32,829 nucleotides of DNA from CAZTVF01 sp964616985 (lineage in GTDB: Bacteria > Planctomycetota > Phycisphaerae > SM23-33). The stretch covers positions 1 to 32,829 of the forward strand of contig CAZTVF010000060.1 in the NCBI GenBank assembly GCA_964616985.1, given 5' to 3'. How positions within the stretch are numbered: position 1 is the stretch's first letter; each line of letters begins with the position of its first letter. Under the pieces are notes generated by a model. The model made no database searches. It was not told where the DNA came from and saw only the letters and a list, made by a program, of their open reading frames with translations. A program made the translations under genes and the position numbers. Below are positions 7,653-16,647 of the stretch, piece by piece.

Positions 7653-8698
7653 ATGCGGTATTTGCTTCTGGGGCGAAGCGGGCTGCGGGTTTCGGAAATG
7701 TGCCTGGGGACGATGACCTTCGGCGAGGATTGGGGCTGGGGCTCGAACAAGGACGAAAGTCGCCGCGTGTTTGAAACCTTCGCCGAGGCGGGGGGCAACT
7801 TCCTCGACACGGCCAACCTCTACACCAACGGCACGAGCGAGCGAATGCTCGGCGAGTTCCTCGCAGGCCGCCGCGAACGGTTCGTCATCACCACGAAGTA
7901 CACGCTGAACATGCAGGCCGATGACCCCAACGCCGGCGGCAATCATCGAAAGAACATGACGCAGTCGCTCGAGGCCAGCCTCAAGCGGCTGGGCGTGGAC
8001 TACATCGACCTCTACCTCATCCACGCGTGGGACTTCCTCACGCCGGTCGACGAGATCATGCGGGCGCTGGACGACGCCGTGCGGGCGGGCAAGGTGCTGT
8101 ACGTGGGCGTCTCCGACGCGCCCGCCTATGCCGTCGCCCGCGCCAACACCCTGGCCGAGCTGCGCGGCTGGACGCCGTTTGTGTCGCTGCAGATTCCCTA
8201 CAGCCTCATCGAGCGCACCCCGGAGCGCGAGCTGATTCCGATGGCGGCTGAGATGGGGCTCACCGTCACGCCCTGGGCGCCGCTGGGCGGGGGCGTGCTG
8301 ACGGGCAAGTACCGTGGCGACTGCGCGGGGGCCCGCTACGCCGACAACAACGCATGGAGTGAAACGTATTTGACCGAGCGCAATCTCGCCATCGGCGACG
8401 CCGTCTGCCACCTTGCCAGCGAGATCGGCCGCAGCCCCGCGCAGGTCGCGCTGAACTGGCTGCGGCAGCGCCCCGGGCCGGCGTGATCCCCATCGTCGGG
8501 GCCCGCCGCGTCGAGCAGCTGCAGGACAACCTCGCATGCCTTCAGTGGCGGCTGTCGGACGAGCACATCAGCCGCCTGGACGAGGCGAGCAAGGTGGACT
8601 TGGGCTTCCCGATGTCCTTCCTGACACACCCCGTGCCCCGCAGCCTGATCTTCGGCAAGAACTACGACAATATCGAACGCAAGCGCCACGCGGCGTGA
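7653..8698 (+). pseudogene. Aldo/keto reductase split by a one-base frameshift
   Basis: NAD(P)H-dependent aldo/keto reductase barrel. ATG at 7653 follows GGAAAGGGG. The first frame shows MRYLLLGRSGLRVSEMCLGT, the catalytic LDTANLY (Asp52, Tyr57), TTKY (Lys82) and LYLIHAWD (His about 124), and runs to NWLRQRPG near 8480, where it stops at TGA 8484-8486. The family sequence then resumes in the +1-shifted frame from 8483 (IPIVGARRVEQLQDNL, the cofactor-binding GAR motif) to the stop at 8698. Adding one G in the GC-rich run at about 8472-8483 restores a single ORF of about 348 residues. This is a recent mutation or a sequencing error; all catalytic residues are intact. Confidence 0.85.
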
Positions 8699-8720
8699 AA
8701 ACGCGCCGGTCAAGCGGGAG

Positions 8721-10322
8721 TCAGGGAAGCGCCTCGATTTGGTGTAGAAGCCTGCTGGCCGAGGTGTCGCAAAGGATCGTGCCGTTGGCGAGGCCGTCGA
8801 CGATGAGATCATCCAGCGGCCGCTCTTTTTGGGCGATCAGCAGGTCGTGGGGAATGCCCACGATCTGGCCTCGCCAGAACGCGACATAGTGGCGTCGGCA
8901 GTTCTCGACAATCGTGTGGAGATAGTTCCCCAGCCAGGGCACTTTCTCGAGGAACAATGCCACTTCGTAGTCGCGTCTCAGTTCGCTCGCCGTCGGCACC
9001 AGCGGCCAGCGGCGGCCGCTGCGGTAGCCATCGAGTTCAAAGGCCAGCCAGGAGTAGCACGTCTGGCGGAAGAACGTGCGCCGGTCGACGGTGCCTGTGG
9101 CGCTGCCGGCGGCGATCTCCGCCAGCAACGCCGGCGGGATCTGCTCCAGGGACTGCAGGGGCCGGCGCCTCGGCGGGGCGATCTCTACCGCGTAGTAGTC
9201 GGAATCGTACAGGAAGGTGAGAAAGCCATTTCGGTTCTGTTCCATCAGCAGCGGCATGGCGGGCTGATCGAGGAAGCTCATGTCCCAGTCCTTCGTCACG
9301 TCCAGGCCGAACCGCTCCCGCAGCATGACCTGCGCATTGCGGAGGTTGCGGCGGTAGGCCTGCTGCAGCAGGTGCAGGGCGGGGGGGCTGAGCGATAGCG
9401 GCGAGCCTTGGTTCACGTGCTCCTCGGCGCCTTCTTTTGCCAGCAGGGGCCCGGGGTCGACGTCCAGGAACCGGCAGGCCCGCGTCAGCAGACCCCGCAG
9501 GTCCGTGTCGGCCGTCTCCAGCAGCTCGACGTGAAACGATTCCCGCGGCATGTAGTCCAGCCATTGCTTGATGCAGGTGGTGTAGTCGCCAAAGAAGAGG
9601 ATGTCGCGGTCGCACATGAGGTAGGTGCGGACGGCCTGGAGGTCGTCGCCGCTCTTGGCGCCGTGCTGCATGCGGATATACGACCACGCCCGCTGGACAG
9701 GGTCGCGGAACAGCCACAGGAGCTTGAGCCCGGGGAAACAGTCGCGGATGTGCTTGATCGCCGCCCTGGGCAGGCCAGTGTAGGTGGGGCTTGCCTCACC
9801 GCGCGCCTTGCGGGGCAGGTGGGTGAACTTGCGGCAGTACGTGCCGATGTCGTAGATCTGGTGCATGAAGGAGAAGAAATCCATCTCCTTCTCTGCCGGC
9901 AGGAGCACGTCCTGGTGAGAGGCCAGCAGGCGGGCCAGCCACGTCGTGCCGCTACGGGACGGGGCCATGATGAAGAAGGTCGGGCCGGCGGCGAGTTCCT
10001 CCGGCGATGCGTGGCCGCAGTTCTGCGCGAACCTCTCCTCCTCGGCCCGGCGGATGCGCTGCTCGAGCTTTTCTCGCCCCTCGGCAAACAGGAGGTCGGG
10101 CGGGTGGTCCGTCAGGCTCGGCGGGCGATAGAGGTTTCGTTCCTTGACATGCGTCGCCTCGGCGGCGCACCAGCGGCCGTCCTGGGAAAAAAGCTGATAG
10201 CCGTAGTACTTTCCCCTATATTCCCAATCGCTGTTGTGGTGGCGATGGATGCCGAGGGCATCCGAAAGTACAGTCACCCCCCGAACAAGGGCGGCCTTGA
10301 AGGCCGGCAATGCCTTAGTCAC
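8721..10322 (-). CDS. PAPS-dependent sulfotransferase with extra N- and C-terminal modules (533 aa)
   Basis: Transfers sulfate from PAPS to a hydroxyl or amine acceptor, usually a glycan, lipid or small molecule. The 5'-phosphosulfate loop APSRSGTTWLARLL lies at about 120-133 and the 3'-phosphate site LFRDPVQRAWSYIRM at about 204-218. The core domain spans about 112-330. Outside it, residues 34-52 (WEYRGKYYGYQLF) and 476-525 (RGQIVGIPHDL...) look like the short 'RGxxYGIPQ' modules found near glycosyltransferases in planctomycetes; that resemblance is by eye. No signal peptide, so probably cytoplasmic. GTG start at 10322 with GGAG 8 nt upstream; no in-frame ATG exists early. The stop lies 22 bp from that of the convergent reductase. 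Confidence 0.85.
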   Translation of the reverse strand: MTKALPAFKAALVRGVTVLSDALGIHRHHNSDWEYRGKYYGYQLFSQDGRWCAAEATHVKERNLYRPPSLTDHPPDLLFAEGREKLEQRIRRAEEERFAQNCGHASPEELAAGPTFFIMAPSRSGTTWLARLLASHQDVLLPAEKEMDFFSFMHQIYDIGTYCRKFTHLPRKARGEASPTYTGLPRAAIKHIRDCFPGLKLLWLFRDPVQRAWSYIRMQHGAKSGDDLQAVRTYLMCDRDILFFGDYTTCIKQWLDYMPRESFHVELLETADTDLRGLLTRACRFLDVDPGPLLAKEGAEEHVNQGSPLSLSPPALHLLQQAYRRNLRNAQVMLRERFGLDVTKDWDMSFLDQPAMPLLMEQNRNGFLTFLYDSDYYAVEIAPPRRRPLQSLEQIPPALLAEIAAGSATGTVDRRTFFRQTCYSWLAFELDGYRSGRRWPLVPTASELRRDYEVALFLEKVPWLGNYLHTIVENCRRHYVAFWRGQIVGIPHDLLIAQKERPLDDLIVDGLANGTILCDTSASRLLHQIEALP

Positions 10323-10525
10323 TCACAGAACTCCAGGCGAGATGCCTTGAGGGGATGGCGGCCCGACCATCCCTGCGCCTGCGGTCACGACATGAGACCG
10401 CACCCTTCTACCTATGCACTCTAGGTTCGCTCCCCGCGACTGTCAAGCGGCCGCCTTCTGTCATTTCGGATGCTGCCGGATCCTGGTCACCCCGTCATCT
10501 CTCCGCCATCGGCGATAGGGTCGCG

Positions 10526-12559
10526 TCAGTTGGGGAAGATGCGGTAATCGGGCGGCTGGGTGCCGGTGACGGCGTAGTAGATGGCGCCGGCGATCATCCA
10601 GCCGAACCCGCCCAGCAGTTCGCCGGCGATGAGGCCCACCATGACCACCTTGGCGCGGTCGTATGCGCCAGCGCCGCCGAACTTGGTCACCATCGACTTG
10701 ATGCCCCACCCGGCCAGGAATGACCACGAAAAGTGCGAGAGGGGGTAGGTTCCCCACACCAGGAACAGGATCGGGTGCAGCGGCCACCACGTCAGCCGCA
10801 TGCGGAACACGTTGAACAGCAGCACCAGGCCCAGGCCCGCGCCGGCCCAGGCGACGAAGTCGACGTCGGGCTTCATCGACGCCAGGCGCCCCAGGTCGCT
10901 CAGCGACATCGTCTGCGCGAGCTGGGCCGAGTCCAGCTTGCCGAACTCCCGCATGGCCGCGTCGAAGGGCATGCGCGGCACGAAGTACAGCGCCCACGAA
11001 TCCCCCGGCAGACCGTAGTTGTACCCCGCCCACAGCACCACCGGCACCGCGGCCGCCAGCGCCAGCAGCACCGCCACCGCCACGGGGAAGCCCGATCGCG
11101 ACGGCGGAACCGACTTGTCCTGGCAGAGCTTGAGGCCATTGGCGATGAAGGGCATGAGGCACTCGCGCGGGTCGATCGTCAGCACCGCGCACACCAGCGC
11201 GATCGTCGTATACACCGACGGCCCCATTGAGGCCGCGCCGAACAGGCCGATGAACACCGTCAGCGGCTGCCAGCAGGGCTGGATGAAGAACAACCCGCTC
11301 TCGACGTTGATCCGCGTCATCACCGTGAACATCAGCAGCACCAGGCCCACCAGCAGCACGGCCATGTAGGCCGGCAGCCCCAGCCGCCACAGCAGCACGC
11401 AAAGGCAGGCGACGATGACCAGCAGGAAACGGCAGGCCCAGACGGCGTAGCGTTCCACTTCCTGGCGGCGCCCCAGGGCGAGGGCCTGCTTGAGCGTCTG
11501 CCAGTAGTATCGCCGGCCCGCATACAGCACGATCACGCCCAGCCCCAGGTAGCTGCCGAAGTATTGCCACGCCACCTTGCCGCCCACGAGGTAGCCGGTT
11601 TCGTAGCCCACGCCCGCCTGCGAGAAGACGGCCATCACCGCCACGAAGAGGAATTGGCAGATGCCCAGGCTGAGGCTCACTTCGGAGGCGAGGAAGAAGC
11701 TGAAGGCCATCACGGCCAGGAACAATTGGGGGGCGAAGAAGCGTTCGGCGCCCGGTGTCGCGGCCAGCGTGGGGTACTGGTTGGCCACGTTCTGCAGGTC
11801 CAGTGACAGCGGGATCTGCACGTTGATGACGTGCCACGCGTACAGGCCGTTGACGGCATGCACGGCTGCGACGACGGCCAGGGCGATCCAGAAGCCGCGG
11901 CGGCGGATCGCGGGCGTGCGGGAGCCCGTGGCGTCCTCGCCCAGCAGCGTGCTGGCGAATTGCGCCACCGGGTACCGCAGGCGCTCGCGCTTCGACCACT
12001 GCGGGTGCACGATCACCGCGATGCACAGCACGGCCATCGCCGTCAGGAAGATCAGCGGCAGCCACGCCGTCAGCGGCTCGCTCCACGCGTCCCACGGCAC
12101 AGCCGACAGGGCGGCGGGGTGGTGCGGCCTGCCCAGGCCGCCAGCCGTCAGCGGGCCCAGCACGCGGTCGTCGTCCTCGCCGCCGGCGGGCAGCAGCTGC
12201 GGCGGCACGTACGAGAGCACCTGCTGCGCCCTCCAGCCGGGGTATTCGGCGTTGTAGCGGGCGGGCATGGCCAGGGTCGGCACGAAGGTTCTCATCAAGC
12301 CGCTGCCGGGAATGGCGCACGCCGCCAAAGCCAGTGCGAGGATGACGGCCAGCTCGGCCACGTTCAGCCGCAGCGAGCGGTGCACCAGGCCGACCAGCGG
12401 GTTGGCGACCAGCACCACCAGCAGCACCAGGCCGAACACGCCGATGGGCAGGTGGTTGCCCACCAGCGGCGTGAGGTGCATGATCCAATCGTTAAGGTAG
12501 CCCCCCGCGCCGATGCACGCCGCCAGAAGCAACCCGAGGATGATCGCCCTTAGAGACAA
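10526..12559 (-). CDS. DUF6785/DUF6784 polytopic membrane protein (677 aa)
   Basis: Large inner-membrane protein with about a dozen or more hydrophobic segments. The N-terminal part (SLRAIILGLLLAACIGAGG, then RLNVAELAVILALALAACAI and YVPPQLLP) matches the pattern of DUF6785. The C-terminal 100 residues (MRLTWWPLHPILFLVWGTYP, KSMVTKFGGAGAYDRAK, PDYRIFPN end) match DUF6784. The family is uncharacterised and its architecture recalls oligopeptide-type transporters. The open frame extends to 12667, but TTG at 12559 has AAGGAG 5-6 nt upstream and begins at the hydrophobic helix, whereas the in-frame ATG at 12616 has no ribosome site. Divergent from a GH28 lipoprotein over 187 bp, so uptake of the released sugars is a reasonable but untested idea. 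Confidence 0.8.
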   Translation of the reverse strand: MSLRAIILGLLLAACIGAGGYLNDWIMHLTPLVGNHLPIGVFGLVLLVVLVANPLVGLVHRSLRLNVAELAVILALALAACAIPGSGLMRTFVPTLAMPARYNAEYPGWRAQQVLSYVPPQLLPAGGEDDDRVLGPLTAGGLGRPHHPAALSAVPWDAWSEPLTAWLPLIFLTAMAVLCIAVIVHPQWSKRERLRYPVAQFASTLLGEDATGSRTPAIRRRGFWIALAVVAAVHAVNGLYAWHVINVQIPLSLDLQNVANQYPTLAATPGAERFFAPQLFLAVMAFSFFLASEVSLSLGICQFLFVAVMAVFSQAGVGYETGYLVGGKVAWQYFGSYLGLGVIVLYAGRRYYWQTLKQALALGRRQEVERYAVWACRFLLVIVACLCVLLWRLGLPAYMAVLLVGLVLLMFTVMTRINVESGLFFIQPCWQPLTVFIGLFGAASMGPSVYTTIALVCAVLTIDPRECLMPFIANGLKLCQDKSVPPSRSGFPVAVAVLLALAAAVPVVLWAGYNYGLPGDSWALYFVPRMPFDAAMREFGKLDSAQLAQTMSLSDLGRLASMKPDVDFVAWAGAGLGLVLLFNVFRMRLTWWPLHPILFLVWGTYPLSHFSWSFLAGWGIKSMVTKFGGAGAYDRAKVVMVGLIAGELLGGFGWMIAGAIYYAVTGTQPPDYRIFPN

Positions 12560-12746
12560 AGCAACTCCTTGCTGAAGCAGCACGTTTCTTTGAGCATACC
12601 GCCGGGCGGATTCCATGGCCAGAGCAGGACCGCGAGTCGCCAAAAAAAACTCCCGTGCGTCCAGCACCGCCCGCCGTGCGAGGGGTTATGAGGTGAGGTG
12701 GTCGCGCGGGCGGGGCGTTCGCGGACTACGGAAAAAAGGAATGTAC

Positions 12747-14276
12747 ATGAAGCGAATGAAGTCCACCCTGCTCGCGGCCTTGTTGGCGTCGATGTTGTTC
12801 ACCGCGTGCAGCGGCGCCGGGGAGAATAGCCTCTCCACGCAAGCCAAACCCGTGCCCGCCGATGGCAAGGCCATCCTTTACGATGGTCCCAAGGGCATCG
12901 ACCCCTCGCCGCTGTACAGCGTCCGCGTCAATGGCAAGCCTGCGTTCGTGTACTCCTGCAACGTCAGCACCATCGCCGACGCGGCTGGCAACCTGCTGTC
13001 GGTGGCCGCTCGCGAGAAGGACGCCAATGTCTCCAAGGCGGCGATGTGCTACTTCGACTTCACCGGGAGGGTGCAGGTCGAGGTGACCATCCACGGCCCG
13101 CAGACGCACATTCTGCCGCCGTTCGTGACGGTCCGCCCGCAGCGGCACGGCATCGTGCCGGTGATCGACGGCAACACCTTCCGCTTCGAGATCGACAAGC
13201 CCTGCCAGCTGAGCCTCGAGCCCCTGGGGCTGATCACGGCCCCGCTGCTGCTGTTCGCCAACCCCCCTGAGGAACTGCCCCCGCCGGCCCCCAACACCCC
13301 GGGCGTGATGTACTTCGGCCCCGGCGTGCACACGTTGGACGCCAACGACCGGCTCGAGTCGAACACCACCTTCTACATCGCCGGAGGCGCGGTCGTGTAC
13401 GGGATGTTGAACGTAGAGGGCGCCTCGAACGTCACCGTGCGCGGGCGGGGCATTCTCGACGCGGGCAAGGTGCCCACGGGCCCGCGCCAAATGCGGTGGT
13501 TCAAGTGCCGCAACATCACCATCGAAGGCATCATCCTGCACGATTCGCCCTCGTGGGGCGTCGAGCTGGCCCATTGCGACGACGTGCGCGTCAACAACAT
13601 CAAGGTCATCACCAGCCGCGGCGCCGATGGCATCGACGTGTGCAGCAGCGAAAAAGTCCGCGTGCAGAACAGCTTCTTCCGCACGCACGACGACTCGCTG
13701 AACATCAAGGGCCTGACCGACCTGGCCTTCGGCTATCCCGCCGATGCAAACCACAACTGGAGCCCCGCGGGAAACCGCAAGGCCGTCCGCGACGTCCAAT
13801 TCACCAACCTGGTGCTCTGGAACGACCGCGCCCACGCGATCATGATGGGCCCCGAGACCCGGGCCACGGTCATCGAGGATATTCTGTTCAAGGACATCGA
13901 CGTCATTCACGCCCTCAGTATCGACGTCATCGGCATGTTCAGCACCGACGCCGCCCCCATCCGCCGCGTCCGCTATGAGAACATCACCGCCGAGGATACT
14001 CGCGTGATGACGCTGTTCGAGCTGCGCGTGGGCCCGCAGTACACCAAGGCCGACGCCAACTACGGCCCGATCGAGGATGTCACCATCCGCAACTTACGCG
14101 TGACGGCGCCCACCCGCATCTGCTCGGCCATCTATGGTGATCACAACTCGATCAAGAACGTGCGGCTGGAGAACATCTTCATCTACAACAAGTTCGCCCG
14201 CACGCTGCAGGACATGCCCGTCTTCCTCCGAGGCGACGTAACTGACTGCAAGGTCATCGTCGACGAGAAGAAATAG
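12747..14276 (+). CDS. GH28 polygalacturonase-like lipoprotein (509 aa)
   Basis: Right-handed beta-helix glycoside hydrolase of family 28, which cleaves galacturonan or related pectic chains by inversion. The N-terminus MKRMKSTLLAALLASMLFTAC is a lipoprotein signal with its lipobox Cys at residue 21, so the enzyme is probably membrane-anchored. Catalytic features are GADGIDV (Asp294, Asp297) and THDDSLNIKG (Asp315, Asp316), followed by AHAIMMG in the place of the usual GHG. ATG 12747 is preferred to 12741 because AAGGA ends at 12740. Endo or exo action and the exact substrate (polygalacturonate, rhamnogalacturonan, other uronides) cannot be told. Divergent partner: the DUF6785/6784 membrane protein. 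Confidence 0.88.
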   Translation: MKRMKSTLLAALLASMLFTACSGAGENSLSTQAKPVPADGKAILYDGPKGIDPSPLYSVRVNGKPAFVYSCNVSTIADAAGNLLSVAAREKDANVSKAAMCYFDFTGRVQVEVTIHGPQTHILPPFVTVRPQRHGIVPVIDGNTFRFEIDKPCQLSLEPLGLITAPLLLFANPPEELPPPAPNTPGVMYFGPGVHTLDANDRLESNTTFYIAGGAVVYGMLNVEGASNVTVRGRGILDAGKVPTGPRQMRWFKCRNITIEGIILHDSPSWGVELAHCDDVRVNNIKVITSRGADGIDVCSSEKVRVQNSFFRTHDDSLNIKGLTDLAFGYPADANHNWSPAGNRKAVRDVQFTNLVLWNDRAHAIMMGPETRATVIEDILFKDIDVIHALSIDVIGMFSTDAAPIRRVRYENITAEDTRVMTLFELRVGPQYTKADANYGPIEDVTIRNLRVTAPTRICSAIYGDHNSIKNVRLENIFIYNKFARTLQDMPVFLRGDVTDCKVIVDEKK

Positions 14277-14290
14277 CCCATTCGGCGCCG

Positions 14291-14308
14291 CCCCCACAGG
14301 CTTGGGGG
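14291..14308 (+). terminator. Weak stem-loop after GH28 gene
   Basis: CCCCCA and TGGGGG pair over a 6-nt loop 15 nt after the GH28 stop. There is no T-tract, so a weak terminator at best. Confidence 0.3.
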
Positions 14309-14336
14309 CCGGCCGCCGCAAGCGGGAACTGTCTTT

Positions 14337-14363
14337 GGCGGCGGCCTGGCAAGGCCGTCACCC
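14337..14363. repeat. Palindromic intergenic repeat, GGGTGGCGGC family, diverged copy
   Basis: 27 nt differing at two positions from 22852-22878. It lies between the convergent GH28 and DUF5107 genes. Confidence 0.65.
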
Positions 14364-14411
14364 CTTAGGTTGTGGCGCCCCCATGGTCTTTGCGCCCTGC
14401 CGTGTCATGAT

Positions 14412-16508
14412 CTACTGCTGCATCCGCTGGGGCGGGTAATAGACCCCGCGCACGGCGGCGTTGAACTCGCGGATTCGCCGGGCGGCCCCGGCCTCCTTCG
14501 ACAACTGGGTGAACGCCTCGCGGGCGGCCACGGCCTGGGCCGCGTCGCCCGCCTGCTCCGCCGCGAACATCCGCGCTAGCTGCACGCGCGGATCCGCCGG
14601 GTCCTGGGCATCCATCGCCGCCAGCGCCTCCATCGCCGCCGCCCGCGTGGACGCATCCCGCGCATCCAGCCACGCCTTCAGCAGTCGGCCTTCCCAGTGC
14701 GCGGGGCAATCCTTCAATAGCAGCCCCAGCTGCTCGCCCGCCGCCCCGGCCTTGCCTGCGGCCAGCGACTGAAGCGCCACGAAGTAACGGGCCTGCGGGT
14801 AAGGCCGCCCTGCCGCCAGGGCCTTGGCGAATGCCTCCGCAGCCTGCTTGTGTTGGGCCTCCAGCGCGGGCGAGCCGACCCAAGGCTCCAGCAGCGCGCA
14901 GCCCAGCAGGTGGTGGGCTTGCCCGTCGTTGGCGTCGGCTGCGATGACGGCCTTGAGGGTCTTGACCGCCTCGGACAGCAGGCCCGCGCGGTACTGCATC
15001 CGCCCCAGCGACAGCGTCGGTTGGCCCTCCTTCCTCGTCGACAGCCGCTGCAGCGCGCCCGTGTACCCGAACTGGTCGCCGTACCGCTCCAGCGAGTCGG
15101 GGTCTTCGCGGTCGCTGCATCGGCGAATCCAATCGTGGCCGGTCGTGTCATCAGGCAGGGGCAGGGGATAGATCTGGTCCACCAGCGTCCGCTCGCCATC
15201 GGCAATCTTCACGCGTCCGCCGGTGACGCCCGCCGGGAGGGTGAATCGCGCGGGCTTGTCGGGCGCACACGCCACGGCCGCCCCCAGGGGCTTGCCGTCC
15301 ACGCTGGCGGACAGGGTCGCCCGCGGCGACAGCGCCACCACTTCCAGTGCGCCGTTGGCGTCCCAGTGCACCACCGCGTGCTCGTTGGCAAAGTCCGCGC
15401 GCCCGATGCCGCGGGTCATCAGGTAGTGGTGCGAGTATTGCCGGGTCTCGCCCGGGGCCAGCCAGTTCTCCACGCCTTCCATCAGCGTGTCCGGCGAGCC
15501 GAACAGCTCGATGAAGTTGTAGATGTGGCTGTCGACGAGGTTGCCGGGCTTGAACGAACCCTCGCCGCGGAAGTACTGCTTGACCCCGTGCGATTCGTTG
15601 GGGTCGTGAAGGCGGAGGCGGTTGACCTGCACGGACGGGTACCACAGGCCGGCAAAACCATACGGCATGTTCCATGCGAAGACGCTGGTGTCGTGCGTCG
15701 TCACCTTGCCGATACGGCCCTGGTTGGGGTCGTAGACGCGGAATTCCTTGCAGCCGTGATGGCTGGCGTAACGCGTGGGGTAGATCCACTCGGTGTCGGT
15801 TGGCGGCGGGGGGGCCTCGCCTTGCACCACGCCCGCGGGCGTATGGTTCCGCGGCCAGAGGGCGTCGTTCCAGACCTTCGCGCCCTGCGGGTAGGGCGCC
15901 GGGTTGAGGATTCGCCACGTCACGCCGAAGTCGCTGCGGCCGGGGGCGAGTGTGACGAACTGCGACAGCGTCATGTTCGTGTAGCGGCCCCAGTAGTCGC
16001 CGTTGTACCTCTCGGTGAAGCGGGAGAACTCCATCCACATCGCCACCCTCACGCTGCCGTCGGCCTGGCGGAGGATGCGCCACGAGGCGCCTTGGTCGGT
16101 GGTGCTGACGAGATGATGCACGGCCGGGAAGTTGGCCTTCACGCCCGACTCCCAGTAGGGCGTCTGGTCCTTGACCGCGCCCTCCCAGAAGAACATGTCC
16201 TCGCCGCTGGGCTTGTAGATCACCCGCGCCACCGCGCCGCCCATCTCCGGCAGGATCGTCAGCCGCAGGTATTCGTTCTCGACGATCAGTGCCTCCAACT
16301 CCCGCGTGCCCACCCGCAGCTGGCTGCCCGGCACGATCGCGGGGTTGGCGTGCACGCGCGGGTCGCGCTCAAAACCCTGCACGCACGTGTGCCACGGCAG
16401 CGTGATCTTCTCCTGCCGCACCTGCACTGCCGGCGGCGCATCAGCGCCCACCGCCGCACATGACACCGCCGCCACCACCACCGAGATCCAGCACCTGGTC
16501 ATCATCAT
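14412..16508 (-). CDS. Secreted DUF5107/TPR protein, probably carbohydrate-related (698 aa)
   Basis: Exported protein with a signal peptide (TRCWISVVVAAVSCAAVGADA). The first two-thirds match DUF5107: early ENEYLRLTILPEMGGAVARV, IYKPSGEDMFFWEG, then SHHYLMTRGIG. This is a beta-sandwich related to galactose-mutarotase-type domains and often found with glycan-degrading genes. The last third (about 500-690) is alpha-helical and TPR-like, with repeated Ala/Leu helices (YRAGLLSEAVKTLKAVIAAD, QAHHLLGCALLE). Three ATG codons in tandem at 16508, 16505 and 16502 follow GGAG; the third has the best spacing (8 nt), so two residues at the N-terminus are uncertain. Divergent from the GH4 gene across 139 bp. 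Function in the family is unproven. Confidence 0.8.
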   Translation of the reverse strand: MMMTRCWISVVVAAVSCAAVGADAPPAVQVRQEKITLPWHTCVQGFERDPRVHANPAIVPGSQLRVGTRELEALIVENEYLRLTILPEMGGAVARVIYKPSGEDMFFWEGAVKDQTPYWESGVKANFPAVHHLVSTTDQGASWRILRQADGSVRVAMWMEFSRFTERYNGDYWGRYTNMTLSQFVTLAPGRSDFGVTWRILNPAPYPQGAKVWNDALWPRNHTPAGVVQGEAPPPPTDTEWIYPTRYASHHGCKEFRVYDPNQGRIGKVTTHDTSVFAWNMPYGFAGLWYPSVQVNRLRLHDPNESHGVKQYFRGEGSFKPGNLVDSHIYNFIELFGSPDTLMEGVENWLAPGETRQYSHHYLMTRGIGRADFANEHAVVHWDANGALEVVALSPRATLSASVDGKPLGAAVACAPDKPARFTLPAGVTGGRVKIADGERTLVDQIYPLPLPDDTTGHDWIRRCSDREDPDSLERYGDQFGYTGALQRLSTRKEGQPTLSLGRMQYRAGLLSEAVKTLKAVIAADANDGQAHHLLGCALLEPWVGSPALEAQHKQAAEAFAKALAAGRPYPQARYFVALQSLAAGKAGAAGEQLGLLLKDCPAHWEGRLLKAWLDARDASTRAAAMEALAAMDAQDPADPRVQLARMFAAEQAGDAAQAVAAREAFTQLSKEAGAARRIREFNAAVRGVYYPPQRMQQ

Positions 16509-16647
16509 TTCTCCGCGGGCGCCACCGGCGCCTCTGACAACTCAACGCATCCTCTTGCAGGCGGTTCCGCGGAAACCCGCTGAGTTCCGCTCTTCACTTG
16601 CCAGTGGGCTCGGCTGTGCGATAATCTTCCCCATCGAAGGAGCAACC

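Noticed and set aside
14850..16463. Long plus-strand open frame (537 codons) opposite the DUF5107 gene
   Set aside because: Its composition (runs of Arg, His, Val, Gly) is typical of an antisense frame in high-GC DNA. The minus-strand protein has a signal peptide, DUF5107 motifs and a ribosome site.
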